Of a DNA stretch of 64,000 nt, positions 1-12,344 are shown one piece after another. The stretch's first letter is position 1, and each line of letters opens with the position of its first letter. This DNA is from Lineus longissimus. Its lineage: Eukaryota > Nemertea > Pilidiophora > Heteronemertea > Lineidae. The position numbers were made by a program, and so were the translations under genes. The notes below the pieces were generated by a model. The model did no database searches and had not been told where the DNA came from. It saw nothing but the letters and a program-made list of their open reading frames with translations. Location: positions 8,000,001 to 8,064,000 of the forward strand of contig NC_088321.1 of NCBI RefSeq assembly GCF_910592395.1, written 5' to 3'.

Positions 1-1400
1 GCATTCTACTGTAGAATGTTCAGCATCCTTGCCTGATCTTCTTTGGCTTTGCTCATTTGGCCAGTAGATTTCTCCTTATCCATTGTACATGTCTCCTGGC
101 TCCTCAAGACATGGTATAGGGACCACCCGTAGCATGTGGTGGACCCCATCGAGGCTTGGGGCCCGGCACCCGTCCAGCCTGGTGGGTCTTCACAGATCGA
201 GCACCATCTCTAATACGGTTATGTTTGTCCATCATGAGAGTAGAGTGCGTAACATCCTAGTTATGCGCCGAATTGGCCAGATGTTTCCGTCTTCGGCGTG
301 CCAAATGACCCTTTGGTGGGGAGATTGGATGGGTGAGTGCCAGGGCGTGTCCACATGCCAGTGGGCCTGCGTACACTGCACGTCTGGGGCTCCAATCTGC
401 TCCGAGATCCCCAGCAGGCTTTGCCTAGAGCCGCAAGGTGTCCAGTTACCGCAGGCCACCCCGGATAGGAACTGCTGGAGTCTTGATAGAGTAGAGGCTA
501 TGTACTGACAGGAGGAGACTTACATACAGTACATCTGCTCCTCTTTTTACCCGAGGGCTAGCCAGCGGCAGAAGTTGAAAGCGAGAAAGGTATTGAGGCA
601 CCTCTACACTACACGCTACTCTACACTACGCTAAAGCACTAGACGCATCACACCACCCTGTTTTAAAACCACGTGGCCCACTTACCTCTAATTAAAAGCT
701 AATTAACTCTATTATAATAGGTAAAAATTGAAAATTTTATGCAAATGGGAAGATAACTGTTGGAACTAAATCATACATTGAAATAAATATATTCCAGTTT
801 GTGAGTAATATGTTATAGATATTTTTTGTTGGAAGCACACTGAATGTGTCAAAGGTGAACCCTAGCCTCAAGGTGTATGAAAGGAGTTGCCTTCTGGCAT
901 TGTGGTTCCTGCGCCAGCCAAGAACCTCAAACAGTCGGATGAAAACATTGCAGTTTTTAGGAGGAGAAAATCTGATGGAGGAAATGAGGTAATCTGTCTG
1001 AAACTAGAAGCTTTACTGCAATGCTACAAATTCATGAAATAACTTTTTTCTCTCGCTATTTCTAGGAAAATGGAAGGCTGGCAGGCTATGCGTTTTGCTT
1101 GGTACTTTTATTACTCAGTTTTAAACATGTTAAAATAAATGCGATTCTACCCTACAAATAAAAATTTTCCTGGCAAAAAACTGAAAACTGTTTTTTGCTG
1201 CTGATCGGAGTATTGTCTTGACCTCGATGTCGAAGGCTGCGGCAAACGCCGAACTTCATTTGTACTGTGATTAATTATCTACCTTGTTAATTTTTTATCA
1301 TTAATGAAAGATAAGGATCCACTGTTTGAAATGGCATTTTTACTGCATTTTAGCTCTTTTGGGGGGAAATGTGGTAATAGATCGTTTTTCCTTCCAACCA
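1..1400. other. Unassigned, with a GC-rich stretch
   Basis: I recognise no gene here. Positions 60-540 are clearly richer in G and C than the surroundings and are open on both strands (a 141-codon ORF on plus, a 75-codon ORF on minus), but neither translation resembles a family I know. A 25-codon minus-strand ORF lies at 6-83. From about 540 to 1400 the DNA is AT-rich and shows no exon signals. If the kinase gene described below continues, its next exon should lie on the minus strand here or beyond the window edge. I searched for a DFG-encoding exon and found none. Confidence 0.4.
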
Positions 1401-1404
1401 AGCT

Positions 1405-1885
1405 ATGTTGATGGGCAGAGACCTGTATTCATCCACGACCGGAAGTGTGGCACAGTCACATAGAGCTTATCAAAATGTCAAGTTGTGGTTAATACATGGC
1501 TGGGATGGACCAAAGTGGAATTAATTCTCAATCTGTGGTTGATTCTTAATCTACAGAGTCAGGCCATCACAGAAATATGCTTTTTGATAATATATTTAAG
1601 AAAATGTGGTCTCACTGGTCAGTTTAGAACTTGTACTTTGACAGGGCCATATCAATGCGCCAGTGACGTTTTGATGGATATGGTGTACGGAAATCTTTTT
1701 TTCTCAGGCAATCGGTATTGTAATTTTTAAAAACTTTATTATGCTATTGGCAAAGGGTTCTTCTTGACACATATAAAATTTTGTGCAGATTGATTGGTCC
1801 AATGAGTACTTTTTTTACCAAAACCTATGCACAACAATGTACACGTAATGTACACATGTTTTAATAGAGGACTCTGGCCTGATGT
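1405..1885 (+). repeat. Kolobok-like element 3' tail, copy 1 of 3
   Basis: This stretch is nearly collinear with 46104-46565, the sequence that overlaps the last codons of the Kolobok-like transposase and its 3' flank. It is more loosely collinear with 52010-52480. All three share a block reading TGTATTCATCCAC, a GATTCTTAATCTACAGAG block and a terminal AATAGAGG block. The 81-codon ORF at 1485-1730 matches the start of the 137-codon ORF at 46164 with few differences, which reflects DNA homology rather than a functional protein. No transposase exons precede it here, so it is a truncated or non-autonomous copy. Confidence 0.8.
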
Positions 1886-2707
1886 ATAGAAAACTAAGAC
1901 CATTAAGATTACACCTACTCCTTACATCCAATACGGCGATCGCATTTTCCCTTTTTAAATCGGTGTGGCCTGACTTCATATTGCTGTTGGTCTTCATCAA
2001 TATTTAAATAACGTAGCCTTTCTTTGAAAATGATAGTATGTCATTCAAAATTCACACATTAGGCACAAACAGACATAATTTTTATTTAGTTTTGGGTATG
2101 TAGCTTTCCAAATAGCATTCCGCGAAGTTACTATTTATAGCTCAAAAGGTCATTTGCATAAGATATTGATGTCGTTTTAGTCACGTGACAGTCGGACATC
2201 GACACTCATTTCTACGCATTTGAGCTTATTTCAAAGTCAATTATCTTTGACCCTGCATTGTTTTTAGCATGAATGATACCATAGAGTCAGAGAGAGAAAT
2301 ATTCAGAACAATTATGTAGTATTTCCAACACTCGGACATGTGCCAGATTGAATCTAACTGCCCTAGTTAGAAAGCCTGAATCCATTACGAAACCGCATGT
2401 TTGTCCGACATTGCCTGTAATTCAGCGATGGGGAAATAGAGGGCAGCAGCTGCAGTGACGTCATCTTTGCGGAATGCTATTGAATGCACAGTGACCTTTC
2501 TGGCGAGTACATGTTTATAAAAGCGGCAGCTGCCATTCTTGAGTTCGACACCTGTCAACTTAACTACAGGGAGGGGCATGCCTGAATTAAAAGATTCTAA
2601 CTTTTAAAACCGAGGAAGTCCATATATGGCAAGTGCAAGTATTGGATGGGATGACAGAATTATAAAGCAAGATTGACCAAACCTGATCATGTATGTGACT
2701 CACTTAC

Positions 2708-2834
2708 ACTTGATATCCCTATGGGCTATGTGTTTCCCATGGAGGAACTGAATGCCACAGAGAATCTGATACGTGTAGCTTCTTAGTTTGTCCTCAGTCA
2801 GTGGCTGTCCGGCTATCTTCTTTGTCAAAGATCC
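2708..2834 (-). CDS. Protein kinase exon with HRD catalytic loop
   Basis: This internal exon encodes the start of the kinase C-lobe: the residues after the hinge (GSLTKKIAG), helices D and E (YTYQILCGIQFLH) and the catalytic loop HRDIK. It is flanked by a TTTCACAG acceptor at its 5' side and a GTAAGTG donor at its 3' side. It enters in phase 0, matching the exon at 4985-5125 so that MEYLTG joins GSLTKK, and leaves in phase 1. The GGSL after the hinge and HRDIK point to the STE/MAP3K group of Ser/Thr kinases. The next exon, carrying DFG, was not found in the remaining 2.7 kb, so the gene either runs off the window or is broken. Confidence 0.85.
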
Positions 2835-3621
2835 CTGTGAAATAAATATGTTTGAAGGTTATCGAAAAAAGCCATTTCACGCAATTTGAACATCGAGGAA
2901 AACGACATACATTTAAGGGTCAATAAAGGCATTGACTAAACAACATGCCGTAGTCCGGTAAGTAGAAGTTAGCTTTTAAAATGCCAGACGCCCCTTCCAG
3001 CAAACCCATTTCATGTCTCCGCGCGAACCTGGTACGCTGGGCTTGTTCCGAAACAGTGCTAATGCTCCTATGTACAGAATGAAATATCATTGTCCGAGGA
3101 CACATCATGAGAGCTGTTGCATTGCGATACATAGCAGGCCTCCATTAGACTGTGTGTTCGCCGATATTCTGGTCATGGTAATGTCGGTTCTGGAATAGCG
3201 TGCATCCGTGTTGTAGGTTGGAATTGGAAAGAATGGACATAAACAAGACAGTGCATATGTTTTAGCACTATTGATTGCCATTTCGGCCGTAAGAAAGTGA
3301 TATGAATTTGGCACAGTAGCGGCTCTCTGGGACCTCACAAACAACTATGCCCGCGATTTCCAGCGGGTGAATTCTTGCTTTAAGGTGACTGTGATTATAC
3401 AGTATTGGGGCTTATATGGTATGATCCGACCTGGTCATCAGCTGTGCTCTCATTAGAGAGTATTCACAGACATTCAATAATCGGCCAGAGACTATAAGGA
3501 AAATATAAAACATAAACTTCGCAGAATAAAATGTCTTGTTTTCTTCGTCAGTGGTTTGCCTGATCAGGGAATAAAATCAGCTCGGTGTACATAATTGAAG
3601 GTCATAATTTTAATTTGTGTT
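2835..3621. other. Kinase intron, 3' part, nothing else recognised
   Basis: AT-rich intronic DNA between the HRD exon and the inverted-repeat element. Short ORFs on both strands at 2920-3344 overlap each other and have no family resemblance. Confidence 0.5.
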
Positions 3622-4085
3622 CGTAGTCGTGGAATGTAGGTTATGACTTTTGAACACTCACTTGCCTGGTTTTCCCGATAGAGGCGCAACTGTCTAATTA
3701 TGAAAAATGTGCACCGAGCATTATCCGTGAGTTATATATGAAACAGTTTTCAAATAAAAAAGATGTGTTTTGGCATAAGGAATACAATTCACAAAACATA
3801 TCCAACTTTTATCCCCGTTTTAAGCATTATATTATGTTAGCTCTCCAAGAGGGCAATACTTTTTTAATGTTTAGTTATTCATATCTTGCATGTATTGTAT
3901 TGTATTCTTTATGTCAAAATAAATCCTTTTATCGCAATATTACGGATAATGCTCAGTGCATACTACAACGACTGCTGAACGACTGTTGTCACATTTTTCA
4001 TGATCAGACAGTGGCGCCCCTATCGGGAAAACCGGGCAAGTGGATTTTCAAAAGTCATAACCTGGAATTTAGACCACGATTGAGG
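3622..4085. mobile_element. MITE-like element with long inverted repeats
   Basis: The left arm, about 3622-3735, and the right arm, about 3931-4085, are reverse complements of each other, with the shared block GGTTATGACTTTTGAA, the shared block GGTTTTCCCGATAG and the inner block GAGCATTATCCGT. The right arm has about 30 extra bases (near 3960-3990) that the left arm lacks. The centre is AT-rich. The 117-codon ORF at 3738-4091 reads straight through the right arm and looks fortuitous. The structure is that of a non-autonomous cut-and-paste element of about 460 bp inserted in the kinase intron. I do not see a clear target-site duplication, so the superfamily is undetermined. Confidence 0.8.
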
Positions 4086-4984
4086 GGGTAAATTTTTTTT
4101 TACTGCTTGAAATGCCCGGATGGTCAGAAAAATACCATGATGGCGTGTTTTCTTCAAATTGTTAAACTTCGCCAATAGATCGATATTTAACAAAATATTT
4201 TCTTATAAAAACATTACACTTGCATGTATTATCGCAGTTAAAGGCAAAGCATAGGCACAAAACAAAGTGGCATTTTGTTCTCCAAAAGAGCCGCTTTAGG
4301 CACCGATTCCCCCCCCCCCCCCCGAAATTGCCTTGAAAATACACAAAAAGATACACACCGGGGATGTTCTACTCCTCTTATAATTAGCATGAAGAATTCA
4401 CAAAGACTCAGAATTTGGAACTTCAGAATTGAAAAAAAATCAAATTAAAGCTAACTTTAACTTGCAGTGCTACAGCAAAAATTTGCAAAACCTCGCCTTT
4501 CCTGCCCAGCATTTATATGGGGCCATGCTGCAATTTATTTTAAAATATCATGGTGTTGTAAAAAAGTTATGAGAGTAAATATGTTTTCACTCGATGTCGA
4601 TGATTTACCTTCTTACCAATTACAGTCTAATTAATGACTTTAAGCCAAACTCAAAACATATTGTGACAATTGGTTCAGAACAGTACAAATCTTTGTTCTC
4701 AAAACGTTTTTGTCGTGCCATCGTTTCAACTCCTAACAAAGTTATCTTAAAAGTTTTGTAACACATTTTATTATAGGTGTATAGAGTCACCTTAAGAATG
4801 GTAGTAGCTTGATAATTCATGACACTTTGAAAACATATTTTGATAAAACACGCCAGGTTCACCACTGCCTTGAAATGAGTTAATCCCATATTATTGCATG
4901 TCGGTCGTGTCAGTTCGGGAAATGCGGCACTGCTAAAGTGGCCGTATATTGGCGACTGATCTAATTCCACAATTTGGATCTTAC
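4086..4984. other. Kinase intron, nothing recognised
   Basis: AT-rich intronic sequence with a run of about 14 C at 4310-4323. The minus-strand ORF at 4620-5015 merely extends from the neighbouring exon through its splice donor. Confidence 0.5.
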
Positions 4985-5125
4985 CCCAGTCAAATATTCC
5001 ATTCCAATGTACCACTTGCCAATAGCCTCATCATTATGCTCGAAGTAATATTGTACGATATGTTGATGCTTGTATTGACTGATCTCGCACATTATCTTCA
5101 CCTCATTCAAAAGGGCTTCACCTTC
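4985..5125 (-). CDS. Protein kinase exon: helix C to hinge
   Basis: This 47-codon exon encodes the middle of a kinase N-lobe. ALLNEVKIM contains the helix-C glutamate that would pair with the ATP-binding lysine. HQHIVQYYFE corresponds to the common HPNIVxYY strand, and MEYLTG is the hinge. It starts after a TATTTTGCAG acceptor and ends at a GTAAGA donor, both in phase 0, joining exactly to the glycine-loop exon (13076-13233) upstream and the HRD exon (2708-2834) downstream. The upstream intron is about 8 kb and contains the tandem array. Family assignment (STE/MAP3K-like) rests on pattern recognition. Confidence 0.88.
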
Positions 5126-8100
5126 CTGCAAAATAATTGTTTTACCATCAATAAAAAACATCAATATCTGTGGCTGAAACATACGACCACGGTCGCATAC
5201 GGCACATATCTCTTGTTTTCAGTGCCAGTGGTCTGACCCAGTGCCAGTGCCTGAGTGCCAAGAATCATCCCAAATTACCTCTGCGATATGCGATGAGTAT
5301 GAAACAAATACAAATTTCCCAATATCCCTTTCAGCCTCCTCAAGGCCTCAAGATAGCGATAGTTGCGCTCCTAGGTTCCTAGGTTACTACATTATGCAAA
5401 TGAGTATCTCCCCCGAAAACCAAGACTTGCGGTTAGGGAGAACGTGTCAACCGGCTTCTGATTGGTAAAGCAGGATGACGTCAAAGTAAACATAGTGCAC
5501 ATGCGCGTCATCCAGATGAGGTCACATGGCCGTACTCGCGTTATTTTTAGCAATGCCATGTGTGTTTGTTTACATTTTGAAATGAAGTCGGTTTTATGGT
5601 ATTTCTTTCATTTTTTCGAAGGCCTTGCGTTTATCTCACCACCATCTCTAGGCTGAACTTTGACCCTAATCAGCATATGATAATGAAGGCAATCTACATT
5701 AAACTTCATTAACATAAAGCAGATCTCTAAAGACATATTTTAAGAATTGAACCAATGGACGAACACTACACCACCAAGACATTGCACTACTTCACCATTT
5801 AAAACAACAGGCTGTAGGAATCGAACCTACCAAAGCACTACACCACCATCTAAAAAGACTGCACTCCCTTCGTGCCCCTGATGTAGTCATCCTCAGAGTT
5901 TGCTATAACGATGATAACAACGACTTGGTCATGGAAAGTATTGAGGTGCCTATGCCTGCGCCTCAATTCCAATTTTTATGAAAACCCGTTTCTTTTTCTT
6001 TTCTGTGTTTCATTCCTGCGTTTCTGTTTCATTTCTGTGTTTCTTGTTTTACAACTACGGAATCAAATCGTCCACCCCTCCTTGTCTTACAAGCTAATGG
6101 TTGGGACTAGAGCCTTTGAAGCAAAATGCTTATTGACTTGGCAGATTATGCATGAATCTGTATCAGCAGGAAGCACACATTGTTCTGGAGTAACTTTAAT
6201 TACTGTTGGTCTACTCCAAGTGAGGTATACCTGTAAATACCCCACGTATGTAGATTCATGATGTATAGTTTACGACCTACCGAGCTGAGATTAATTCTGT
6301 ATAGCACTTGTTCAAGGTAACATAACATGATGGAATAATTTAAAATAACTTCCTGGTTGTGAAAAAAGGCTGTGCCAATAATATCTCAGGAACTTATCAC
6401 TTCAGGGGGCTAAGTGCTCTGATGACAAGCAAAGTAGGAGTTGCTGAAAAAATCTCCCTTACAGAGATTACTGATCATGAACTTATCACTTGACAACAAT
6501 AGCCACTGAAAAATGCATTTCCATGACCTATCTGGTGAGAAAAATTATATGAAATGCCTGTCATTTCAGGGTATAGGTATTTTACAATGCGCTAATAGGC
6601 CACGTACTTGTTATCAAGTTTTAAGCCATTTTCCCTTTAAAACTGTACTTTATTCATGCTCAAAACTTTTTCCGAGACGTAACCCAGGAGGAACGCTTTC
6701 AAAGCCAAATAGACCTATCGAAGCCTGTCTAATCCTTACACCGTTCCATCAGCAGGCTGTGCTAACAGCTCTCCCTCAGCAGGCTTTGCGGTAATGAGGC
6801 ACCTCCTTACTTGGCCTGAAATATGATCTGTCCAACCTTACACCAGAGTCTTTCAAATAAAGGGTCGGGTCACAGAGTTTCCTTTGAACGCAGAGCTCTC
6901 TTGGGCAATTATTTGGAAGCCATGATGAAGCCCTCTTTAAATCAGCTACAAACTCAGCTGAGGTGCAAAACAATGATGGATCGACCAAATTTCAACGAAA
7001 AATAGTTACTCTGCACATGAGGTACACATGTCGGGTTACAAATATACAATATAAATTATATAGAGGAGAACGATTTCAGAATTCAGGCAGATGGGTTGAT
7101 TAGCTGCTAATTGCTAAAACATAACAATAATCAAACCACAATTACTGCATGCACTCTCTATCTGTTTGCAATTTTGTTATAAAAAAAATCCAAAATCAGG
7201 TTGTAATCAATGGCAACATGTACTGTAAATTGTTTCTTATGAGGTGACTCAAAATTGATGTACACAATGTTTGTACGGTTTAAGCCAAATTGCACGTTCA
7301 ACAATATTGGAACGGTATACCTCACACCACTTTGCGCTTATATGTGCGCCAAAACAAGCTCATCAAGGGGAAAAGGAACCGTTTTCTAATCTAAATAAAC
7401 TAGAAACTGGGCTTTAAAATCACAAAACTATCAAATATCCAATTAAATAACACTTACATTAAATTAGAAAATTTAAATAGACATGAAATGGGATTTCTAA
7501 ACATGTGAACATGTGAACATCTAACAACAAAAAACGCGAAGTTTTGCATTTGTTCATGTTTTTTTTTTTGTTTACCGGGAATGCGAAATTAAACCTGCTA
7601 TAAAACTAGTTGTAGTCGGTCAAAATTAATAAGATATGAATATCCCATTAGAAAACAACAAATGGAACCATGTGATACCCTTAGATGGAAGCAAGCACTT
7701 AATATATTTTAAACCCTGAACGGGGCAAGGCATTTCAGGTAGTCGCAACCAATTCAGAAAAACAGTAGTAACAACAACACAATAAACCATGGTAGACCCA
7801 ATAAAAGTATACATTTTCCAAAAGCTTATAATGTCATCTAAATTTTTTCCCCATTTGATATTGAGAAAGAAACAAAGTTTACCCACTTAAAAGGGACTTA
7901 TTCATCAAAAAGGGCCCAGGGGGGGTCGGCCAGCCAAACCACCCCTCACGACCACAAACATTGACCAATACGCACTGTACTCTGATGAACCAAATATACC
8001 ACCTAACAAGGTGCGATTTACGTAAATAGAATGTTTGGAAGAAAATCGCGAGTCCGGGTCTCCTGGTAGTTCGTATTCCATATATTTATTTATATATTAC

Positions 8101-8309
8101 CTACAGTTTGTTATTCAACCCGCTGTTGGCGCGGTGATCGGCAAGTTCTTTATATAAATAATAGTAACAGTGAAAAGGGGTTTCCCCGAAACTAAAAATC
8201 GCCGAGCTGACGGCCGTGATTGGTCATTCTTCACGGCGGGTGATTCAAATAGCATACGGAATTAGCCGTAGGTGCCCGTTTTCAACTTTGTAAAAGGCTA
8301 CGGCGTACT
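5126..8309. other. Large kinase intron, left part
   Basis: No exons were found. On the minus strand near 5811-5860 there is a B-box-like GGTTCGATTCC preceded by a shortened A-box-like TGGTGTAGTG, possibly a decayed tRNA-derived SINE. The last 300 bases before the tandem array are richer in G and C and contain a second CCGTAGGTGCCC at about 8266, the same string that begins each array unit at 8310. Many short ORFs in this span overlap each other on both strands and show no domain. Confidence 0.5.
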
Positions 8310-8710
8310 CCGTAGGTGCCCCCATATGGGTTTTAAGCACCGACAACATACTAAACTGCTAACCACAAAAATATGTGATGACGTGGAGTAGAAAAACGCT
8401 TTTCGAGAATTATTCTCAAACCAGTGCCATCACTTCTCCTCAAAACTGTCGAATAGCAAACTGCGAAACATACCACGTTTCGTATAAATTTTATCTTTGA
8501 CATTATAATAGTCTTTACCGGACATCTATCCCTGGTCCTATATACGGTCATGCGGAATTTAGCCACTAAGGACATTGATCGCTTTTACAGCAGTAACAGC
8601 GCATAAAGTCCCACGCATAGAATGTCCATTCCTTATATAAATAGTCGCGTAATGTGACATGGTCTTTGATTGTAGGAATAGGTAGGCTAAAAATCGGGAC
8701 ATTTTCCGTC

Positions 8711-8782
8711 GGCTCCCATGGCGCAGTGGAACAGTGCCTGGTTCATGGTTGAGAGTCTTGTGGATCGAATACGCCGTGGCGA
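8711..8782 (+). repeat. tRNA-like module in array unit 1
   Basis: A TGGCGCAGTGG string at 8719-8729 matches the RNA polymerase III A-box, and GGATCGAATAC at 8762-8772 resembles the B-box at tRNA-like spacing. GCGC at 8721-8724 can pair with the downstream GTGC as a D-stem. The acceptor and T stems do not close well, so this is a decayed tRNA or tRNA-derived SINE head rather than a working tRNA gene. An equivalent intact module is at 10253-10324 in unit 3. In units 2, 4 and 5 a six-base loss removes part of the A-box. Confidence 0.6.
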
Positions 8783-10252
8783 TTTTCTTTTAATTACTGT
8801 CATAATATAATACAATGGTTAGTATCGGCGCGATTGACTCTCTTTTTTTCTTTATTTCATAAGACAATTTCGTCATCTTAATAACAATTTTTGTTGCGTA
8901 AGTAATATATTGAACGCGGGATTCAATGTCCATCGGACTCTCGTAGCCAGGAATAGAAGTTCATTGGACACTTATCTCTAGTTATGAATGTGTCCGGACT
9001 GTGAACGCAGTTACTAATGTCCAATGGACTGTCCAACCTAGGGATAGGTGTCTCATGAGACATTAGTCATGTTAGTTGCTAGCCCGTAGGTGCCCCCATA
9101 TGGGTTTTAAGCACCGACAACATACTAAACTGCTAACCACAAAAATATGTGATGACGTGGAGTAGAAAAACGCTTTTCGAGAATTATTCTCAAACCAGTG
9201 CCATCACTTCTCCTCAAAACTGTCGAATAGCAAACTGCGAAACATACCACGTTTCGTATAAATTTTATCTTTGACATTATAATAGTCTTTACCGGACATC
9301 TATCCCTGGTCCTATATACGGTCATGCGGAATTTAGCCACTAAGGACATTGATCGCTTTTACAGCAGTAACAGCGCATAAAGTCCCACGCATAGAATGTC
9401 CATTCTTTATATAAATAGTCGCGTAATGTGACATGGTCTTTGATTGTAGGAATAGGTAGGCTAAAAATCGGGACATTTTCCGTCGGCTCCCATGGCGAAC
9501 AGTGCCTGGTTCATGGTTGAGAGTCTTGTGGATCGAATACGCCGTGGCGATTTTCTTTTAATTACTGTCATAATATAATACAATGGTTAGTATCGGCGCA
9601 ATTGACTCTCTTTTTTTCTTTATTTCATAAGACAATTTCGTCATCTTAATAACAATTTTTGTTGCGTAAGTAATATATTGAACGCGGGATTCAATGTCCA
9701 TCGGACTCTCGTAGCCAGGAATAGAAGTTCATTGGACACTTATCTCTAGTTATGAATGTGTCCGGACTGTGAACGCAGTTACTAATGTCCAATGGACTGT
9801 CCAACCTAGGGATAGGTGTCTCATGAGACATTAGTCATGTTAGTTGCTAGCCCGTAGGTGCCCCCATATGGGTTTTAAGCACCGACAACATACTAAACTG
9901 CTAACCACAAAAATATGTGATGACGTGGAGTAGAAAAACGCTTTTCGAGAATTATTCTCAAACCAGTGCCATCACTTCTCCTCAAAACTGTCGAATAGCA
10001 AACTGCGAAACATACCACGTTTCGTATAAATTTTATCTTTGACATTATAATAGTCTTTACCGGACATCTATCCCTGGTCCTATATACGGTCATGCGGAAT
10101 TTAGCCACTAAGGACATTGATCGCTTTTACAGCAGTAACAGCGCATAAAGTCCCACGCATAGAATGTCCATTCCTTATATAAATAGTCGCGTAATGTGAC
10201 ATGGTCTTTGATTGTAGGAATAGGTAGGCTAAAAATCGGGACATTTTCCGTC

Positions 10253-10324
10253 GGCTCCCATGGCGCAGTGGAACAGTGCCTGGTTCATGGTTGAGAGTCT
10301 TGTGGATCGAATACGCCGTGGGGA
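10253..10324 (+). repeat. tRNA-like module in array unit 3
   Basis: Same module as in unit 1, with A-box TGGCGCAGTGG at 10261-10271 and B-box-like GGATCGAATAC at 10304-10314. It differs from unit 1 just after the B-box, reading GTGGGGATT in place of GTGGCGATT. Units 1 and 3 are the only ones with the complete A-box string. Confidence 0.6.
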
Positions 10325-12344
10325 TTTTCTTTTAATTACTGTCATAATATAATACAATGGTTAGTATCGGCGCGATTGACTCTCTTTTTTTCTTTATTTC
10401 ATAAGACAATTTCGTCATCTTAATAACAATTTTTGTTGCGTAAGTAATATATTGAACGCGGGATTCAATGTCCATCGGACTCTCGTAGCCAGGAATAGAA
10501 GTTCATTGGACACTTATCTCTAGTTATGAATGTGTCCGGACTGTGAACGCAGTTACTAATGTCCAATGGACTGTCCAACCTAGGGATAGGTGTCTCATGA
10601 GACATTAGTCATGTTAGTTGCTAGCCCGTAGGTGCCCCCATATGGGTTTTAAGCACCGACAACATACTAAACTGCTAACCACAAAAATATGTGATGACGT
10701 GGAGTAGAAAAACGCTTTTCGAGAATTATTCTCAAACCAGTGCCATCACTTCTCCTCAAAACTGTCGAATAGCAAACTGCGAAACATACCACGTTTCGTA
10801 TAAATTTTATCTTTGACATTATAATAGTCTTTACCGGACATCTATCCCTGGTCCTATATACGGTCATGCGGAATTTAGCCACTAAGGACATTGATCGCTT
10901 TTACAGCAGTAACAGCGCATAAAGTCCCACGCATAGAATGTCCATTCTTTATATAAATAGTCGCGTAATGTGACATGGTCTTTGATTGTAGGAATAGGTA
11001 GGCTAAAAATCGGGACATTTTCCGTCGGCTCCCATGGCGAACAGTGCCTGGTTCATGGTTGAGAGTCTTGTGGATCGAATACGCCGTGGCGATTTTCTTT
11101 TAATTACTGTCATAATATAATACAATGGTTAGTATCGGCGCAATTGACTCTCTTTTTTTCTTTATTTCATAAGACAATTTCGTCATCTTAATAACAATTT
11201 TTGTTGCGTAAGTAATATATTGAACGCGGGATTCAATGTCCATCGGACTCTCGTAGCCAGGAATAGAAGTTCATTGGACACTTATCTCTAGTTATGAATG
11301 TGTCCGGACTGTGAACGCAGTTACTAATGTCCAATGGACTGTCCAACCTAGGGATAGGTGTCTCATGAGACATTAGTCATGTTAGTTGCTAGCCCGTAGG
11401 TGCCCCCATATGGGTTTTAAGCACCGACAACATACTAAACTGCTAACCACAAAAATATGTGATGACGTGGAGTAGAAAAACGCTTTTCGAGAATTATTCT
11501 CAAACCAGTGCCATCACTTCTCCTCAAAACTGTCGAATAGCAAACTGCGAAACATACCACGTTTCGTATAAATTTTATCTTTGACATTATAATAGTCTTT
11601 ACCGGACATCTATCCCTGGTCCTATATACGGTCATGCGGAATTTAGCCACTAAGGACATTGATCGCTTTTACAGCAGTAACAGCGCATAAAGTCCCACGC
11701 ATAGAATGTCCATTCTTTATATAAATAGTCGCGTAATGTGACATGGTCTTTGATTGTAGGAATAGGTAGGCTAAAAATCGGGACATTTTCCGTCGGCTCC
11801 CATGGCGAACAGTGCCTGGTTCATGGTTGAGAGTCTTGTGGATCGAATACGCCGTGGCGATTTTCTTTTAATTACTGTCATAATATAATACAATGGTTAG
11901 TATCGGCGCGATTGACTCTCTTTTTTTCTTTATTTCATAAGACAATTTCGTCATCTTAATAACAATTTTTGTTGCGTAAGTAATATATTGAACGCGGGAT
12001 TCAATGTCCATCGGACTCTCGTAGCCAGGAATAGAAGTTCATTGGACACTTATCTCTAGTTATGAATGTGTCCGGACTGTGAACGCAGTTACTAATGTCC
12101 AATGGACTGTCCAACCTAGGGATAGGTGTCTCATGAGACATTAGTCATGTTAGTTGCTAGCTGTGGTAGTCTATGGGACAGTAATACCTAGGAATGATGG
12201 TCTCTAAGACGTACACTTCACATTATTTCCAATATATCACATTAAAATTGAGGGCCGTCAGGACTATATTATAATTTAGGTTAGGAGTGTTGACTTCATG
12301 GAGTACATTGACAGATCGGATACCGTATATTATCTAGTCTTCCT

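Larger units (their letters stand above)
8310..12161. repeat. Five-unit tandem array of a 768/774-bp repeat
   Basis: There are five head-to-tail units: 8310-9083 (774 bp), 9084-9851 (768), 9852-10625 (774), 10626-11393 (768) and 11394-12161 (768). They differ at only a handful of positions. Units 1 and 3 carry six extra bases in a tRNA-like module, while units 2, 4 and 5 lack them. Other variants (CCTTATAT or CTTTATAT; GGCGCGATT or GGCGCAATT) largely follow the same alternation, indicating a duplicated two-unit block. Each unit has palindromes CCCATATGGG and TGTCTCATGAGACA, a TATATAA box and a 32-bp imperfect direct repeat (8911-8942 and 9002-9033 in unit 1). An identical antisense 74-codon ORF in every unit is probably chance. 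The array lies in the kinase intron between the glycine-loop and helix-C exons. Confidence 0.97.

Noticed and set aside
232-459. Coding gene in the GC-rich left edge
   Set aside because: Both strands are open through the same stretch and neither product resembles a known family. Base composition alone could cause this.
3738-4091. 117-codon ORF as a gene
   Set aside because: It spans the AT-rich centre and right arm of the inverted-repeat element.
8711-8782. Functional tRNA gene in the array
   Set aside because: Acceptor and T stems do not pair and the B-box is imperfect. Only a tRNA-derived module is supported.
8351-11659. Identical 74-codon minus-strand ORF in all five array units as a repeated gene
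   Set aside because: Conservation follows directly from the recent duplication of the DNA. The peptide has no domain, no good start context and no codon pattern suggesting selection.
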